DNA from: JAJPGZ01 sp038229295
GTDB taxonomy: Bacteria; Verrucomicrobiota; Verrucomicrobiia; Chthoniobacterales; UBA10450
Reading direction: 5' to 3'
Assembly: GCA_038229295.1 (NCBI GenBank)
Contig: JBBROO010000056.1
Coordinates: 1 to 15,603, forward strand
DNA length: 15,603 bases
Below are positions 7,930 to 14,687 of this stretch, piece after piece. The translations under genes and the position numbers were made by a program. The notes under the pieces were generated by a model. That model saw nothing but the letters and a program-made list of their open reading frames with translations. It made no database searches and was not told where the DNA came from. How positions within the stretch are numbered: the first letter of the stretch is position 1; each line of letters opens with the position of its first letter.

Positions 7930-8316
7930 TTATTGCCAGCGATAATAATCGCCCGCGCGGACGTGCAATCGCACTTCAACGTCGTGCAACTCCGCGTGGA
8001 TATGCTCGATCTCGCTACGAATATGTCCCGACCCGTAGTCGCCCTGGCGATACTCCGAGTTGACGTGATTCACTTCGGCCGAAATGTGTCCCAATTCCCG
8101 ACGCACGCGCCACCCAGCGCCGTATCGGCTAAATTCGCCGCGGACGTGATTTAACATCCGATTCAAGTGATTGACCTGATAGCCGACCCCATTGTTATGC
8201 GCCGGCCGATACATGGCCTGCTGCTGCTCGATGTATTCGTTGTCGTTATCGTGCGCAAACACAGATGCGCTCGCCAGTCCCATTCCTACCAAAATAATTA
8301 GTCCTAGTTTTTTCAT
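7930..8316 (-). CDS. Small His-rich secreted protein of unknown function
   Basis: A 128-residue protein I do not recognise. Residues 1-21 are a clear signal peptide (MKKLGLIILVGMGLASASVFA) with cleavage before His-Asp-Asn-Asp. The mature part of about 107 residues is hydrophilic, rich in His, Glu, Arg and Tyr, and mostly predicted helical. Histidines recur in a near-repeating pattern (NHLNRMLNHVRGEF, GHISAEVNHVNSEY, GHIRSEIEHIHAELH), which suggests an amphipathic coiled coil or helical hairpin repeated about three times, possibly binding metal. There are no Cys residues after the signal peptide and no lipobox. The ribosome site AAGGGAG lies 5 bases upstream of ATG and partly inside an inverted repeat. 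It is downstream of the kinase gene by 66 bases with a hairpin in between, so it is probably a separate transcript. Confidence 0.8.
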   Translation of the reverse strand: MKKLGLIILVGMGLASASVFAHDNDNEYIEQQQAMYRPAHNNGVGYQVNHLNRMLNHVRGEFSRYGAGWRVRRELGHISAEVNHVNSEYRQGDYGSGHIRSEIEHIHAELHDVEVRLHVRAGDYYRWQ

Positions 8317-8318
8317 AT

Positions 8319-8340
8319 GAACTCCCTTGTTCGAGAGTTC
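8319..8340 (-). promoter_or_regulatory. Ribosome site within an inverted repeat upstream of the His-rich gene
   Basis: On the minus strand the order is GAACTC, a 10-base loop, then GAGTTC, directly before ATATG. The ribosome site AAGGGAG (8328-8322) overlaps the loop and the 3' arm, so a 6-base-pair hairpin would partly hide it. This could act as a translational switch; the stem is short and may be chance. Confidence 0.45.
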
Positions 8341-8353
8341 GACGGGAAAACCG

Positions 8354-8373
8354 CTCGCGCATTCGAACGCGAG
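8354..8373 (-). terminator. Possible hairpin terminator after the kinase gene
   Basis: CTCGCG and CGCGAG form a perfect 6-base stem around an 8-base loop, 10 bases after the kinase stop. On the minus strand it is followed by CGGTTTTCCC, a weak T run, so a rho-independent terminator is plausible but not strong. Confidence 0.35.
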
Positions 8374-8382
8374 TAAAAAAAT

Positions 8383-9354
8383 TTACGCGAGCGCGGCGAG
8401 CAAGGACTCGAGCGGATCGAGATTGTCGATCTTCGAAACGACGTCGCGCAATGATTGAAGCGCGCGCGGAATGTACTGCAGGAAATCCGGGTGGCCTTTG
8501 ACGAGCCCGAGAAAAGCGTAGGCGCCAAGCGCCTGCATGAGTCGCTGCATCGCGCAAACGTGCAGCGTCTCGTCGAAATCCGTTTTCGGTTTGCCGCCGC
8601 AATAATATTCGATTAATTCCGCGCGCTCAACTTCCGCAAGATCGACATACGGATCGTAGAGCAACGACGCGAGATCGTAATGCGCGAGACCGGGCCGCAT
8701 TCCCTGGAAATCGATCAGATGCGCCTGGCCATTTCGCACGATGATGTTTTGCGATTGGAAATCGCGATGCACCAGATTCCGCGGCAAGCCATCGAGTTGT
8801 TCCGCGATTTCCGACAACGCCGGCAACGACGCGATATTGTCGATCTTGTCCTTGTCGATCTTGAAATGGCGGCCAAGGCAATTTTCGAAAAAGTAATTTT
8901 GCTCCCAGCGATATAGCGCGGCGTTAAACTCCGCCGGCAAGCTGTCCTTGATCTGGAGACAAGCTTCTTCGGGCAGCCGATGCAGCTTCGCGATCTCATC
9001 CAGCGCAGACTCGTAGAACGTTCGCCTAACGAGCCAACTCTCGCCGGCATGACTGAGCAAATCTTCTTCGCCCAGGTCCTCGATCCAAATCAAACCTTCC
9101 TCGGCATCGTGATAATAAATCTTAGGCGCGCGGATCGCATGCGCGGCCAGAAATTCGGCGATCTGGACGTAATGCCGGTTCTCTTCGCGCTCGAGATTGT
9201 ACTTAACTAATATGAGCGTCTGGTCGGGCGAACATTTTACTCGATAAAACCGTCGGTCCGATCCGCCTTTTTCGATGGGCGTGATCTTTACTTCATCGAC
9301 ATCGAAACGCGGGAAGTGCATCCGCGTTTGGCGAAGAAGGAGATCGGTCTTCAT
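8383..9354 (-). CDS. amgK: Aminoglycoside-phosphotransferase-fold sugar kinase, AmgK-like
   Basis: A 323-residue cytoplasmic kinase. The nucleotide-binding loop region GGSDRRFYRVK is at 30-40; the catalytic loop HRDFQSQN is at 196-203 (Asp198, Asn203); the metal-binding Asp215 lies in IDFQG. This is the choline/aminoglycoside kinase fold. The length and the immediately preceding nucleotidyltransferase gene fit AmgK, the anomeric kinase that makes MurNAc-1-phosphate (and GlcNAc-1-phosphate) in the MurU peptidoglycan recycling route. Specificity cannot be read from sequence, so another sugar is possible. The start is 6 bases after the nucleotidyltransferase stop, so the two are surely one operon. 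Residues 163-176 (HFKIDKDKIDNIAS) contain two copies of the dispersed word 15 bases apart, and other copies code for VDL near 238 and KID near the C-terminus. Confidence 0.82.
   Translation of the reverse strand: MKTDLLLRQTRMHFPRFDVDEVKITPIEKGGSDRRFYRVKCSPDQTLILVKYNLEREENRHYVQIAEFLAAHAIRAPKIYYHDAEEGLIWIEDLGEEDLLSHAGESWLVRRTFYESALDEIAKLHRLPEEACLQIKDSLPAEFNAALYRWEQNYFFENCLGRHFKIDKDKIDNIASLPALSEIAEQLDGLPRNLVHRDFQSQNIIVRNGQAHLIDFQGMRPGLAHYDLASLLYDPYVDLAEVERAELIEYYCGGKPKTDFDETLHVCAMQRLMQALGAYAFLGLVKGHPDFLQYIPRALQSLRDVVSKIDNLDPLESLLAALA
8838..8862 (-). repeat. In-frame pair of the dispersed word inside the kinase gene
   Basis: Two exact copies start 15 bases apart (8838 and 8853), five codons, so both are read in the same frame as Lys-Ile-Asp, giving KIDKDKID. 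The segment lies in a likely surface loop between kinase helices, where an insertion would be tolerated. Confidence 0.9.
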
Positions 9355-9360
9355 GGAAAG

Positions 9361-10317
9361 TTAGATGTCGATCTTGCGGTGGACGCCGTCGACTTTGCGA
9401 TGGCTGCGGACAATACAACCGTAGAGCTCGCTTCGGGAAGTAATTTGTGAGCCCGGCCAAACGATGGTGTCTTCGAGAATCGCGCCGGCTTCGACGCGGC
9501 AATCTTTTCCGATGACGCAGCAACCGCGCAGCTCCGCCGTTGGATCGACAATCGCACTTCGATGGATCGACAATCGCCATTCCGGATCATCGACCGGATA
9601 GGTCGGGAAATTCAGCGAAGGCAACTCGCGATGCAGCGACAGATACGCGTCGCGATTGCCGACATCCCACCAGTGGCCGTCATCGATAACGACGCCGCCG
9701 ATTTTTTCCTGGCGCCGGATCAAATCGAGAAAGTGCGGAATGACCGAGCGCTTCACGCCAGGCTCCAGAAGATCGACAAACGCTGGATCGACAAGGTAGA
9801 GGCCGGTGAAAACGAATTCATCGCGCGCGCCGGTGCCGAGCGAATTGCGAATGTCTATGATGCGGCCGGAATTAAAGGCGACATGTTTTGGTTCGGCGTT
9901 GGAACGAAGCGCGAGCGTGACCACGTTTTTCTCGCGAAAGTGCGTGTCGATCAACGGAGCGAGTGGAAGATCGGTGAGGATGTCTCCGTTGTAGATGAGC
10001 AGCGATTCCCGCGCGATGGCGCCGGCGATGTTGGCGATGCCGCCGGCGGTCTCGAGCAAATCGGTTTCATGGAAAAATTCGAGGTGCGCATTTCGATATG
10101 TCGATCTTACGAACGTTTCAGCGAAGCGTTCGGGACGATGGTGGGTGTTAACGAAGAATTTGGTGATGCCGCGGTCGAGCAAATGATCAAACGCAAAAGT
10201 GATGAGCGGCTTTTGGAAAATCGGGACGAGTGGTTTCGGGATGTCGTCCGTGAGCGGACGGAGACGGGTGCCGAGTCCGGCGCCTAACACGAATGCTTGT
10301 GTGATTTCGTTTGCCAA
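9361..10317 (-). CDS. NDP-sugar nucleotidyltransferase with beta-helix tail, MurU-like partner of the kinase
   Basis: A 318-residue protein from my preferred TTG start. Near the N-terminus, AFVLGAGLGTRLRPLTDDIPKPLVP is the classic sugar-nucleotidyltransferase signature (GxGxRLxPLT...PKP), which binds NTP and joins it to a sugar-1-phosphate. YNGDILTDLP gives the metal-binding Asp. The last 65 residues (from about AIVDPTAELRGCCVIGKD) form hexapeptide left-handed beta-helix turns. MurU itself lacks such a tail, so the enzyme may instead resemble mannose-1-phosphate guanylyltransferases or RmlA-like enzymes; the kinase next door supports a salvage pair. The frame is open to ATG 10395, but that extension reads through a dispersed repeat (PFVIPSEVEESLA), so I place the start at TTG 10317. 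The C-terminus ends on a TGTCGATCTT copy (Lys-Ile-Asp-Ile-stop). Confidence 0.8.
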   Translation of the reverse strand: MANEITQAFVLGAGLGTRLRPLTDDIPKPLVPIFQKPLITFAFDHLLDRGITKFFVNTHHRPERFAETFVRSTYRNAHLEFFHETDLLETAGGIANIAGAIARESLLIYNGDILTDLPLAPLIDTHFREKNVVTLALRSNAEPKHVAFNSGRIIDIRNSLGTGARDEFVFTGLYLVDPAFVDLLEPGVKRSVIPHFLDLIRRQEKIGGVVIDDGHWWDVGNRDAYLSLHRELPSLNFPTYPVDDPEWRLSIHRSAIVDPTAELRGCCVIGKDCRVEAGAILEDTIVWPGSQITSRSELYGCIVRSHRKVDGVHRKIDI

Positions 10318-10330
10318 AATGACAGCGAGA

Positions 10331-10361
10331 GATTCCTCGACTTCGCTCGGAATGACAAAAG
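10331..10361. repeat. Dispersed repeat of the GTCATTCCGAGCGAAGTCGAG type
   Basis: On the minus strand this reads as a TCATTCCGAGCG core followed by AAGTCGAGGAATC; translated it gives VIPSEVEES. This peptide is familiar as the spurious translation of an interspersed intergenic repeat found in several phyla (recollection, not searched). It lies at the 5' end of the nucleotidyltransferase open frame. Confidence 0.75.
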
Positions 10362-10455
10362 GATACTTCCGAGCCTCACCGCCGTTTGTTTTCATCGAGG
10401 CGGTGCGACGATTGTCGATCTTCGAGATCGATGTGCGTTAAGCGCGCGGCGCGGC

Positions 10456-11427
10456 CTAACGACGCAAATAAAGCGTGCGCGAGCCGAAATCGATGATGGC
10501 GTGATTGCGACGCAAAATTTCCGCGCCGAGTAAACCGACGGCAGGCGGATTGCGCTGCAATCCTTCGTGCAGAACGCCGCCAAGATCGACCACGCCGACG
10601 TTGTTGCCCATGATGTTAACGAGGCCGAGCGAGAGTTTTTTGATGCGCGCGACGCCGACGCCTTCTTCTTTCAAATTTAAAGCGGCGGACTGGAGACGTG
10701 TTTCCTGAGTGGCAATATGCAGTTGCCTAACGAAGGGCCGATGCAAGAGCGTGGCAAAAGCGCCGGTGTCGAGCAAGAGACGCGCGGGTGAGCCGTTGAT
10801 GAGACTGTCGACGTAGAGGTTGTAACCCTCACTCACGAAAATGGGGATGTGTTGGAAGCCATTGAAATCCAATCCGGGAGCGCGCCCCGGAACTTGCGGA
10901 CGGGAATTCAGAATCAACAGCTGCCGCTGGCAATCCAAAACCGCTTTCGTTTCGAAGAGAACATCGGCGCCCAGGATTCCATCTGCTTCGGGCTCGCCCT
11001 GGCGCGCGCCGTTTCGGGATGCGTTGAAATTGGCGAGGACCGCCGGAACATCGACAATATTAAGACCGCCCAGACGCATCGTGCGCGCGATGCCCAGACT
11101 GTTAAATGCGCCATTGACCTGGACGCGCGCCGGGAACCTTGAGTCGGACGGAATCCCGTTAATGCCGAAATATTTCCGGCGCTTTAAGGAAATGACGGTG
11201 CCGGGTGATCCGGTGTCGACGACGAGGAGCGCGGGCTTGTCATTAATAAATGCGCGCACGAGCAGATGATTTTGCTGGGTGCGCGTGAGCGGCAACGCTT
11301 CAAACTGCGGAGTGGGCCGCGAAGAATTTCCCGTCGGCGACGCGGCGGGCAATTGCGCGGCCAGCGCGACACTCGCAGACAAGATCGACAATAACTTTCG
11401 CGCGGGGGGAAAACGATTGGGGGTCAT
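10456..11427 (-). CDS. Secreted two-lobed retropepsin-like aspartic protease
   Basis: From ATG 11427 the product has 323 residues, beginning with a signal peptide (basic MTPNRFPPARK, then hydrophobic LLSILSASVALAAQL). The frame is open to ATG 11559, but the added 44 residues look non-coding. Two active-site loops are present: VVDTGSPGTVIS (Asp71) and LLDTGAFATLL (Asp220). Each lobe also carries its own second hydrophobic-hydrophobic-Gly motif, GILGADVL (150) and GLLGAEIL (298). Known retropepsin-like enzymes usually have one lobe and dimerise; this chain holds both, so it could fold as an internal pseudo-dimer, as pepsin does. It probably acts in the periplasm or outside. No Shine-Dalgarno sequence is clear. 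It is convergent with no neighbour; its stop is 60 bases upstream of the nucleotidyltransferase open frame on the same strand. Confidence 0.82.
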   Translation of the reverse strand: MTPNRFPPARKLLSILSASVALAAQLPAASPTGNSSRPTPQFEALPLTRTQQNHLLVRAFINDKPALLVVDTGSPGTVISLKRRKYFGINGIPSDSRFPARVQVNGAFNSLGIARTMRLGGLNIVDVPAVLANFNASRNGARQGEPEADGILGADVLFETKAVLDCQRQLLILNSRPQVPGRAPGLDFNGFQHIPIFVSEGYNLYVDSLINGSPARLLLDTGAFATLLHRPFVRQLHIATQETRLQSAALNLKEEGVGVARIKKLSLGLVNIMGNNVGVVDLGGVLHEGLQRNPPAVGLLGAEILRRNHAIIDFGSRTLYLRR

Positions 11428-11564
11428 GCGGCCGCGGAGGATACCATGCTTCTTCGGCAGCGAAAGCGGTTTCACGGCTAAGTATTTGAATTTGCTTGTT
11501 GCCGCCGCCGTCGGAATGGCGATTAATTCTCCGCGAGATTCGAACGGCTCAAACGCCAAACGCT

Positions 11565-13127
11565 ATGTCGCAACCACCAACGCCTAACGACGACGATAAG
11601 CTCATTCGCGGATTTGGGTTGCTCGATTCGACCATGCTCGTCGCCGGCTCGATGATCGGCTCGGGAATTTTTATTGTCTCAGCCGACATCGCGCGATTAG
11701 TCGGCTCGTCCGGCTGGCTGCTGGTGGTGTGGGGAGTAACGGGCGCGCTCACGCTCACGGCCGCGCTCAGTTATGGTGAGCTGGCCGCAATGATGCCGCG
11801 CGCGGGCGGACAATATGTTTATCTTCGCGAAGCTTACGGGCCGCTCTGGGGATTTCTTTACGGTTGGACATTATTTCTCGTCATTCAAACTGGGACGATC
11901 GCGGCGGTGGCGGTGGCGTTCGCGCGATTTCTCGGCGTATTCGCGCCCACAATTTCGCCAACGCAATGGGTCATTCCACCGATTGTTCTCTCGACCAACT
12001 ACGCCGTTAGTCTTTCGACGCAGCAATTGGTCGCGATTCTCGTGATCGTGTTTCTAACGTTCGTGAACACGCGCGGCCTGCAACTGGGCAAGCTCATTCA
12101 AAACGTATTCACATCGGCTAAGACATTGTCCTTGTTCGCGCTGATCGTGCTCGGCTTGTTCATCGGCAGCAACAGCGCTGCGCTGAGCGCCAATTTCTCG
12201 AATTGGTGGACGCCGGGAACGGTGTTGCCGATTAAATCCGATCTCTCGTTCGTGGCGACGGTTTCGGCGACGGGTGGTGCGATGGGAATGTTGATCGCGG
12301 TTTGCGTCGCACAAGTTGGCTCGCTGTTTTCTTCCGATGCATGGAACAACATCACGTTCACTGCCGGTGAAGTGAGAGATCCGCGTCGCAACGTGCCGTT
12401 GTCGCTCGCCTTTGGCACTGGACTCGTCATCGCGCTCTATCTTTTGGCGAACGTGGCTTACCTCTGTGTGTTGCCGTTGGAAAAAATCCAACACGCGCCG
12501 GATGATCGCGTGGCCACGGCCGCGATGTCGGTGATGTTCGGCGGGGCGGGCGCGGCCATCATGGCAGTGGCGATCATGGTTTCGACATTCGGATGTTGTA
12601 ATGGATTGATCCTCGCCGGCGCGCGCGTTTATTTCGCGATGGCGCAAGATGGGCTTTTCTTTAGATCGACAAGTCGGCTTAACCCCCGCCACGTTCCAGC
12701 GGTGGCGTTACTCTTGCAGGGAATCTGGACGGCGCTGCTCGTGTTGCCGCGCACTCGCTTACGCGATCCCCTAACGAATGCGCCGCTGGTGAACGCTGCC
12801 GGCGCCGAGCAGTACGGAAATCTCTACGGAATGTTGCTCGATTATGTTGTCTTCGCGGTGTTGATCTTTTATGTGCTGACGATCGCCGGCGTGTTTGTGC
12901 TGCGGCGCACCCGCCCCGACGCGGAGCGGCCCTATCGCGCGTTCGGTTATCCGTTGTTGCCCGCGTTCTACATCGTCGCGGCTACGGTGATTTTGATCGT
13001 GCTCGCTGTTTACAGGACGCAAACATCATGGCCCGGTTTGCTCATCGTGCTGGCCGGCGTGCCGGTTTATTTTTTCTGGAAAAAATCAAATGCCGCCGCG
13101 CCGGATGCGGCCAACCACCCCGGCTGA
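11565..13127 (+). CDS. APC-superfamily amino-acid permease (LAT/SteT-like)
   Basis: A 520-residue inner-membrane transporter with about 12-14 hydrophobic helices. Residues 28-36 read GSMIGSGIF, the unwound first-helix motif that binds the amino-acid backbone in APC transporters. SYGELAAMMPRAGGQYVYLREAYG in helices 2-3 is typical of the L-type and Ser/Thr exchanger branch (SteT, LAT). A loop before the last helices contains RRTRPDAERPYRAFGYPLLPAFY, also typical. I start it at ATG 11565 (MSQPPTPNDDDK); the frame is open to 11496 but the added residues overlap the divergent promoter region. No ribosome site is evident. Substrate is unknown. An insertion of about 30 residues (TRLRDPLTNAPLVNAAGAEQ) between late helices is unusual. 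The next permease gene follows after 54 bases. Confidence 0.9.
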   Translation: MSQPPTPNDDDKLIRGFGLLDSTMLVAGSMIGSGIFIVSADIARLVGSSGWLLVVWGVTGALTLTAALSYGELAAMMPRAGGQYVYLREAYGPLWGFLYGWTLFLVIQTGTIAAVAVAFARFLGVFAPTISPTQWVIPPIVLSTNYAVSLSTQQLVAILVIVFLTFVNTRGLQLGKLIQNVFTSAKTLSLFALIVLGLFIGSNSAALSANFSNWWTPGTVLPIKSDLSFVATVSATGGAMGMLIAVCVAQVGSLFSSDAWNNITFTAGEVRDPRRNVPLSLAFGTGLVIALYLLANVAYLCVLPLEKIQHAPDDRVATAAMSVMFGGAGAAIMAVAIMVSTFGCCNGLILAGARVYFAMAQDGLFFRSTSRLNPRHVPAVALLLQGIWTALLVLPRTRLRDPLTNAPLVNAAGAEQYGNLYGMLLDYVVFAVLIFYVLTIAGVFVLRRTRPDAERPYRAFGYPLLPAFYIVAATVILIVLAVYRTQTSWPGLLIVLAGVPVYFFWKKSNAAAPDAANHPG

Positions 13128-13166
13128 ACCGAAACGACTCGGAAGATCGACAAGTAGTAACTGAAC

Positions 13167-13172
13167 AAGGAG
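13167..13172 (+). promoter_or_regulatory. Shine-Dalgarno AAGGAG of the CAT-type permease
   Basis: AAGGAG lies 9 bases before ATG 13182. It is one of the few canonical ribosome sites in this window and fixes the start of the second permease. Confidence 0.8.
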
Positions 13173-13181
13173 ATTGAACTC

Positions 13182-14687
13182 ATGGGAAATCTATTCGCAA
13201 AAAAGCCGATCGATAAATTGATGGCAGAAGCGGCGGACGTCGGCGAACACAGTCTGAAGCGTTCGTTAGGCCCGGTAAATCTCATCGCGCTCGGCATCGG
13301 CGGAATTATCGGCGCGGGTCTATTTGTGCGCACCGCCGCCGCCATTGCAGATCGCGCGGGTCCGTCCGTCGTGCTGGCGTTTATGGTCGCGGGCTTGGGC
13401 TGCGCGTTTGCTGGTCTCTGTTACGCAGAGTTCGCATCGATGATTCCGGTCGCGGGAAGCGCCTACACTTATTCTTATGCAACCATGGGCGAGCTCGTCG
13501 CCTGGATCATTGGTTGGGATTTGATCCTCGAATATGCCGTCGCCGCGTCCACGGTCGCGATTGCGTGGAGCGAGTATGCCAATCGTGTCCTGGAGTGGTT
13601 CGGGCTGCGCGTGCCATACCAATGGTCGCATTCGCCTTTCGAACATGACGCCGCCGGCCTTCACGGGATGATGAATCTCCCGGCCATCGTTATCCTTTTC
13701 TTGCTGACGCTTCTGCTCATTCGCGGCACGAAGGAATCAGCTCTCGTCAACGGCCTCATCGTCGTCTTGAAAGTGAGCATCGTTTTGCTTTTCATCGGCC
13801 TCGGCTGGGGATTCATCAATCCGGCAAACCACACGCCGTTAATCCCGGCGGCGACGACTTACACCACGCCGCAAGGAATCACCCACGCCTACGGAGGAAT
13901 CCTTGGTATTCTCGGCGCGGCCGGCGTCGTCTTCTTTGCCTACATCGGTTTTGATGCGGTCTCGACGGCAGCGCAAGAAGCCAAAAACCCAAAGCGCGAC
14001 ATGCCGATTGGCATTCTGGGGTCGCTCGCTTTTTGCACGATCCTTTACGTGCTCTTCTCTTATGTGCTGAGCGGCGTGGCCAGCGTGCAAGATTTTCGCT
14101 CCGCCGGCCGTGAAGCGTCGGTCGCATTCGCCATCACTAAATATATGACCGGCTATGAGTGGCTATCCCGATCGGTCACAGTCGCGATTCTTGCCGGCTT
14201 CTCATCGGTCATTCTCGTGATGTTGTTAGGCCAATCGCGCGTCTTCTTCTCCATGAGTCGCGACGGACTTGTCCCGAAAGTTTTTTCGGATGTGCACCCG
14301 AAGTACCGCACGCCCTACAAATCGAACATGCTGTTTTTTGTTTTCACCGGCCTCTTCGCCGCCTTCGTTCCGGCAGACGTCTCCGGCGAAATGACCAGCA
14401 TCGGGACGCTCTTCGCTTTCATTCTCGTCTGCGCTGGCGTCTGGATTATTCGGGTGCAACGCCCTGATCTGGAAAGAGGATTCCGAGTTCCGGCCGTTCC
14501 AGTGGTCTCAACTTTGGGCATCATCGTCTGCGGCGCCATGATCTACGGCTTGGGCTGGACAAACTGGATGCGACTGATCGTCTGGCTCCTGATTGGATTC
14601 GTCTTCTACTTCAGCTACGGCAAACACCACAGCCGCATCAACGCGCCGCCGCCGGAAATGCCGAAGGGAATATCGCTGGCTGATTAA
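13182..14687 (+). CDS. APC-superfamily cationic amino-acid transporter type permease (CAT/YfnA-like)
   Basis: A 501-residue inner-membrane permease with about 12 helices. The start MGNLFAKKPIDKLMAEA followed by LKRSLGPVNLIALGIGGIIGAGLFV (motif GIGGIIGAGLF at 38-48) is the typical opening of the CAT branch of the APC superfamily, which includes YfnA of Bacillus. YAEFASMIPVAGSAYTYSYATMGE and FFAYIGFDAVSTAAQEAKNPKRDMP are also diagnostic. These proteins take up amino acids by proton symport; the exact substrate is unknown. The start is well supported by AAGGAG 9 bases upstream. It follows the other permease on the same strand with a 54-base gap holding a TGTCGATCTT copy, so the two may be co-transcribed, but they belong to different subfamilies and are not a recent tandem duplication. 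Confidence 0.92.
   Translation: MGNLFAKKPIDKLMAEAADVGEHSLKRSLGPVNLIALGIGGIIGAGLFVRTAAAIADRAGPSVVLAFMVAGLGCAFAGLCYAEFASMIPVAGSAYTYSYATMGELVAWIIGWDLILEYAVAASTVAIAWSEYANRVLEWFGLRVPYQWSHSPFEHDAAGLHGMMNLPAIVILFLLTLLLIRGTKESALVNGLIVVLKVSIVLLFIGLGWGFINPANHTPLIPAATTYTTPQGITHAYGGILGILGAAGVVFFAYIGFDAVSTAAQEAKNPKRDMPIGILGSLAFCTILYVLFSYVLSGVASVQDFRSAGREASVAFAITKYMTGYEWLSRSVTVAILAGFSSVILVMLLGQSRVFFSMSRDGLVPKVFSDVHPKYRTPYKSNMLFFVFTGLFAAFVPADVSGEMTSIGTLFAFILVCAGVWIIRVQRPDLERGFRVPAVPVVSTLGIIVCGAMIYGLGWTNWMRLIVWLLIGFVFYFSYGKHHSRINAPPPEMPKGISLAD

Larger units (their letters stand above)
321..13152. repeat. Dispersed 10-base word TGTCGATCTT, 22 exact copies (family entry)
   Basis: Exact copies on the plus strand start at 321, 337, 1891, 2037, 2848, 3996, 4398, 7794, 8424, 8838, 8853, 9366, 10099 and 10413. 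Copies on the minus strand (seen as AAGATCGACA) start at 1123, 4974, 5949, 7201, 8638, 9769, 11381 and 13143. The preceding base is A or T in 21 of 22 copies, giving WTGTCGATCTT; the bases after it vary. Near copies lie at 7434, 10582 and 12662, and GGATCGACA occurs at 9542, 9564 and 9785. Within genes it is read as Lys-Ile-Asp (7), Val-Asp-Leu type (5), Arg-Ser-Thr (2), Ser-Ile-Leu (2) and Lys-Asp-Arg-Gln (1). The signal is therefore at DNA level. Function unknown. Confidence 0.93.

Noticed and set aside
7929..7949. ATTATT...AATAAT inverted repeat between the convergent genes, as a bidirectional terminator
   Set aside because: The stem is AT-only and six pairs long and lies inside the His-rich coding region, so it is too weak to call.
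9562..10287. A 241-codon plus-strand open frame opposite the nucleotidyltransferase
   Set aside because: It is antisense to a gene with clear family motifs, its product is Arg/Asp-rich without recognisable features, and long antisense frames are common at this GC content.
321..13152. The repeated word as a CRISPR array or an operator family
   Set aside because: Spacing is irregular, copies lie on both strands and most are inside coding sequences, which fits neither CRISPR repeats nor a set of promoter operators.
11565..14687. The two permeases as a recent tandem duplication
   Set aside because: Their first-helix motifs, N-termini and loops match different APC subfamilies and they show little similarity by eye.
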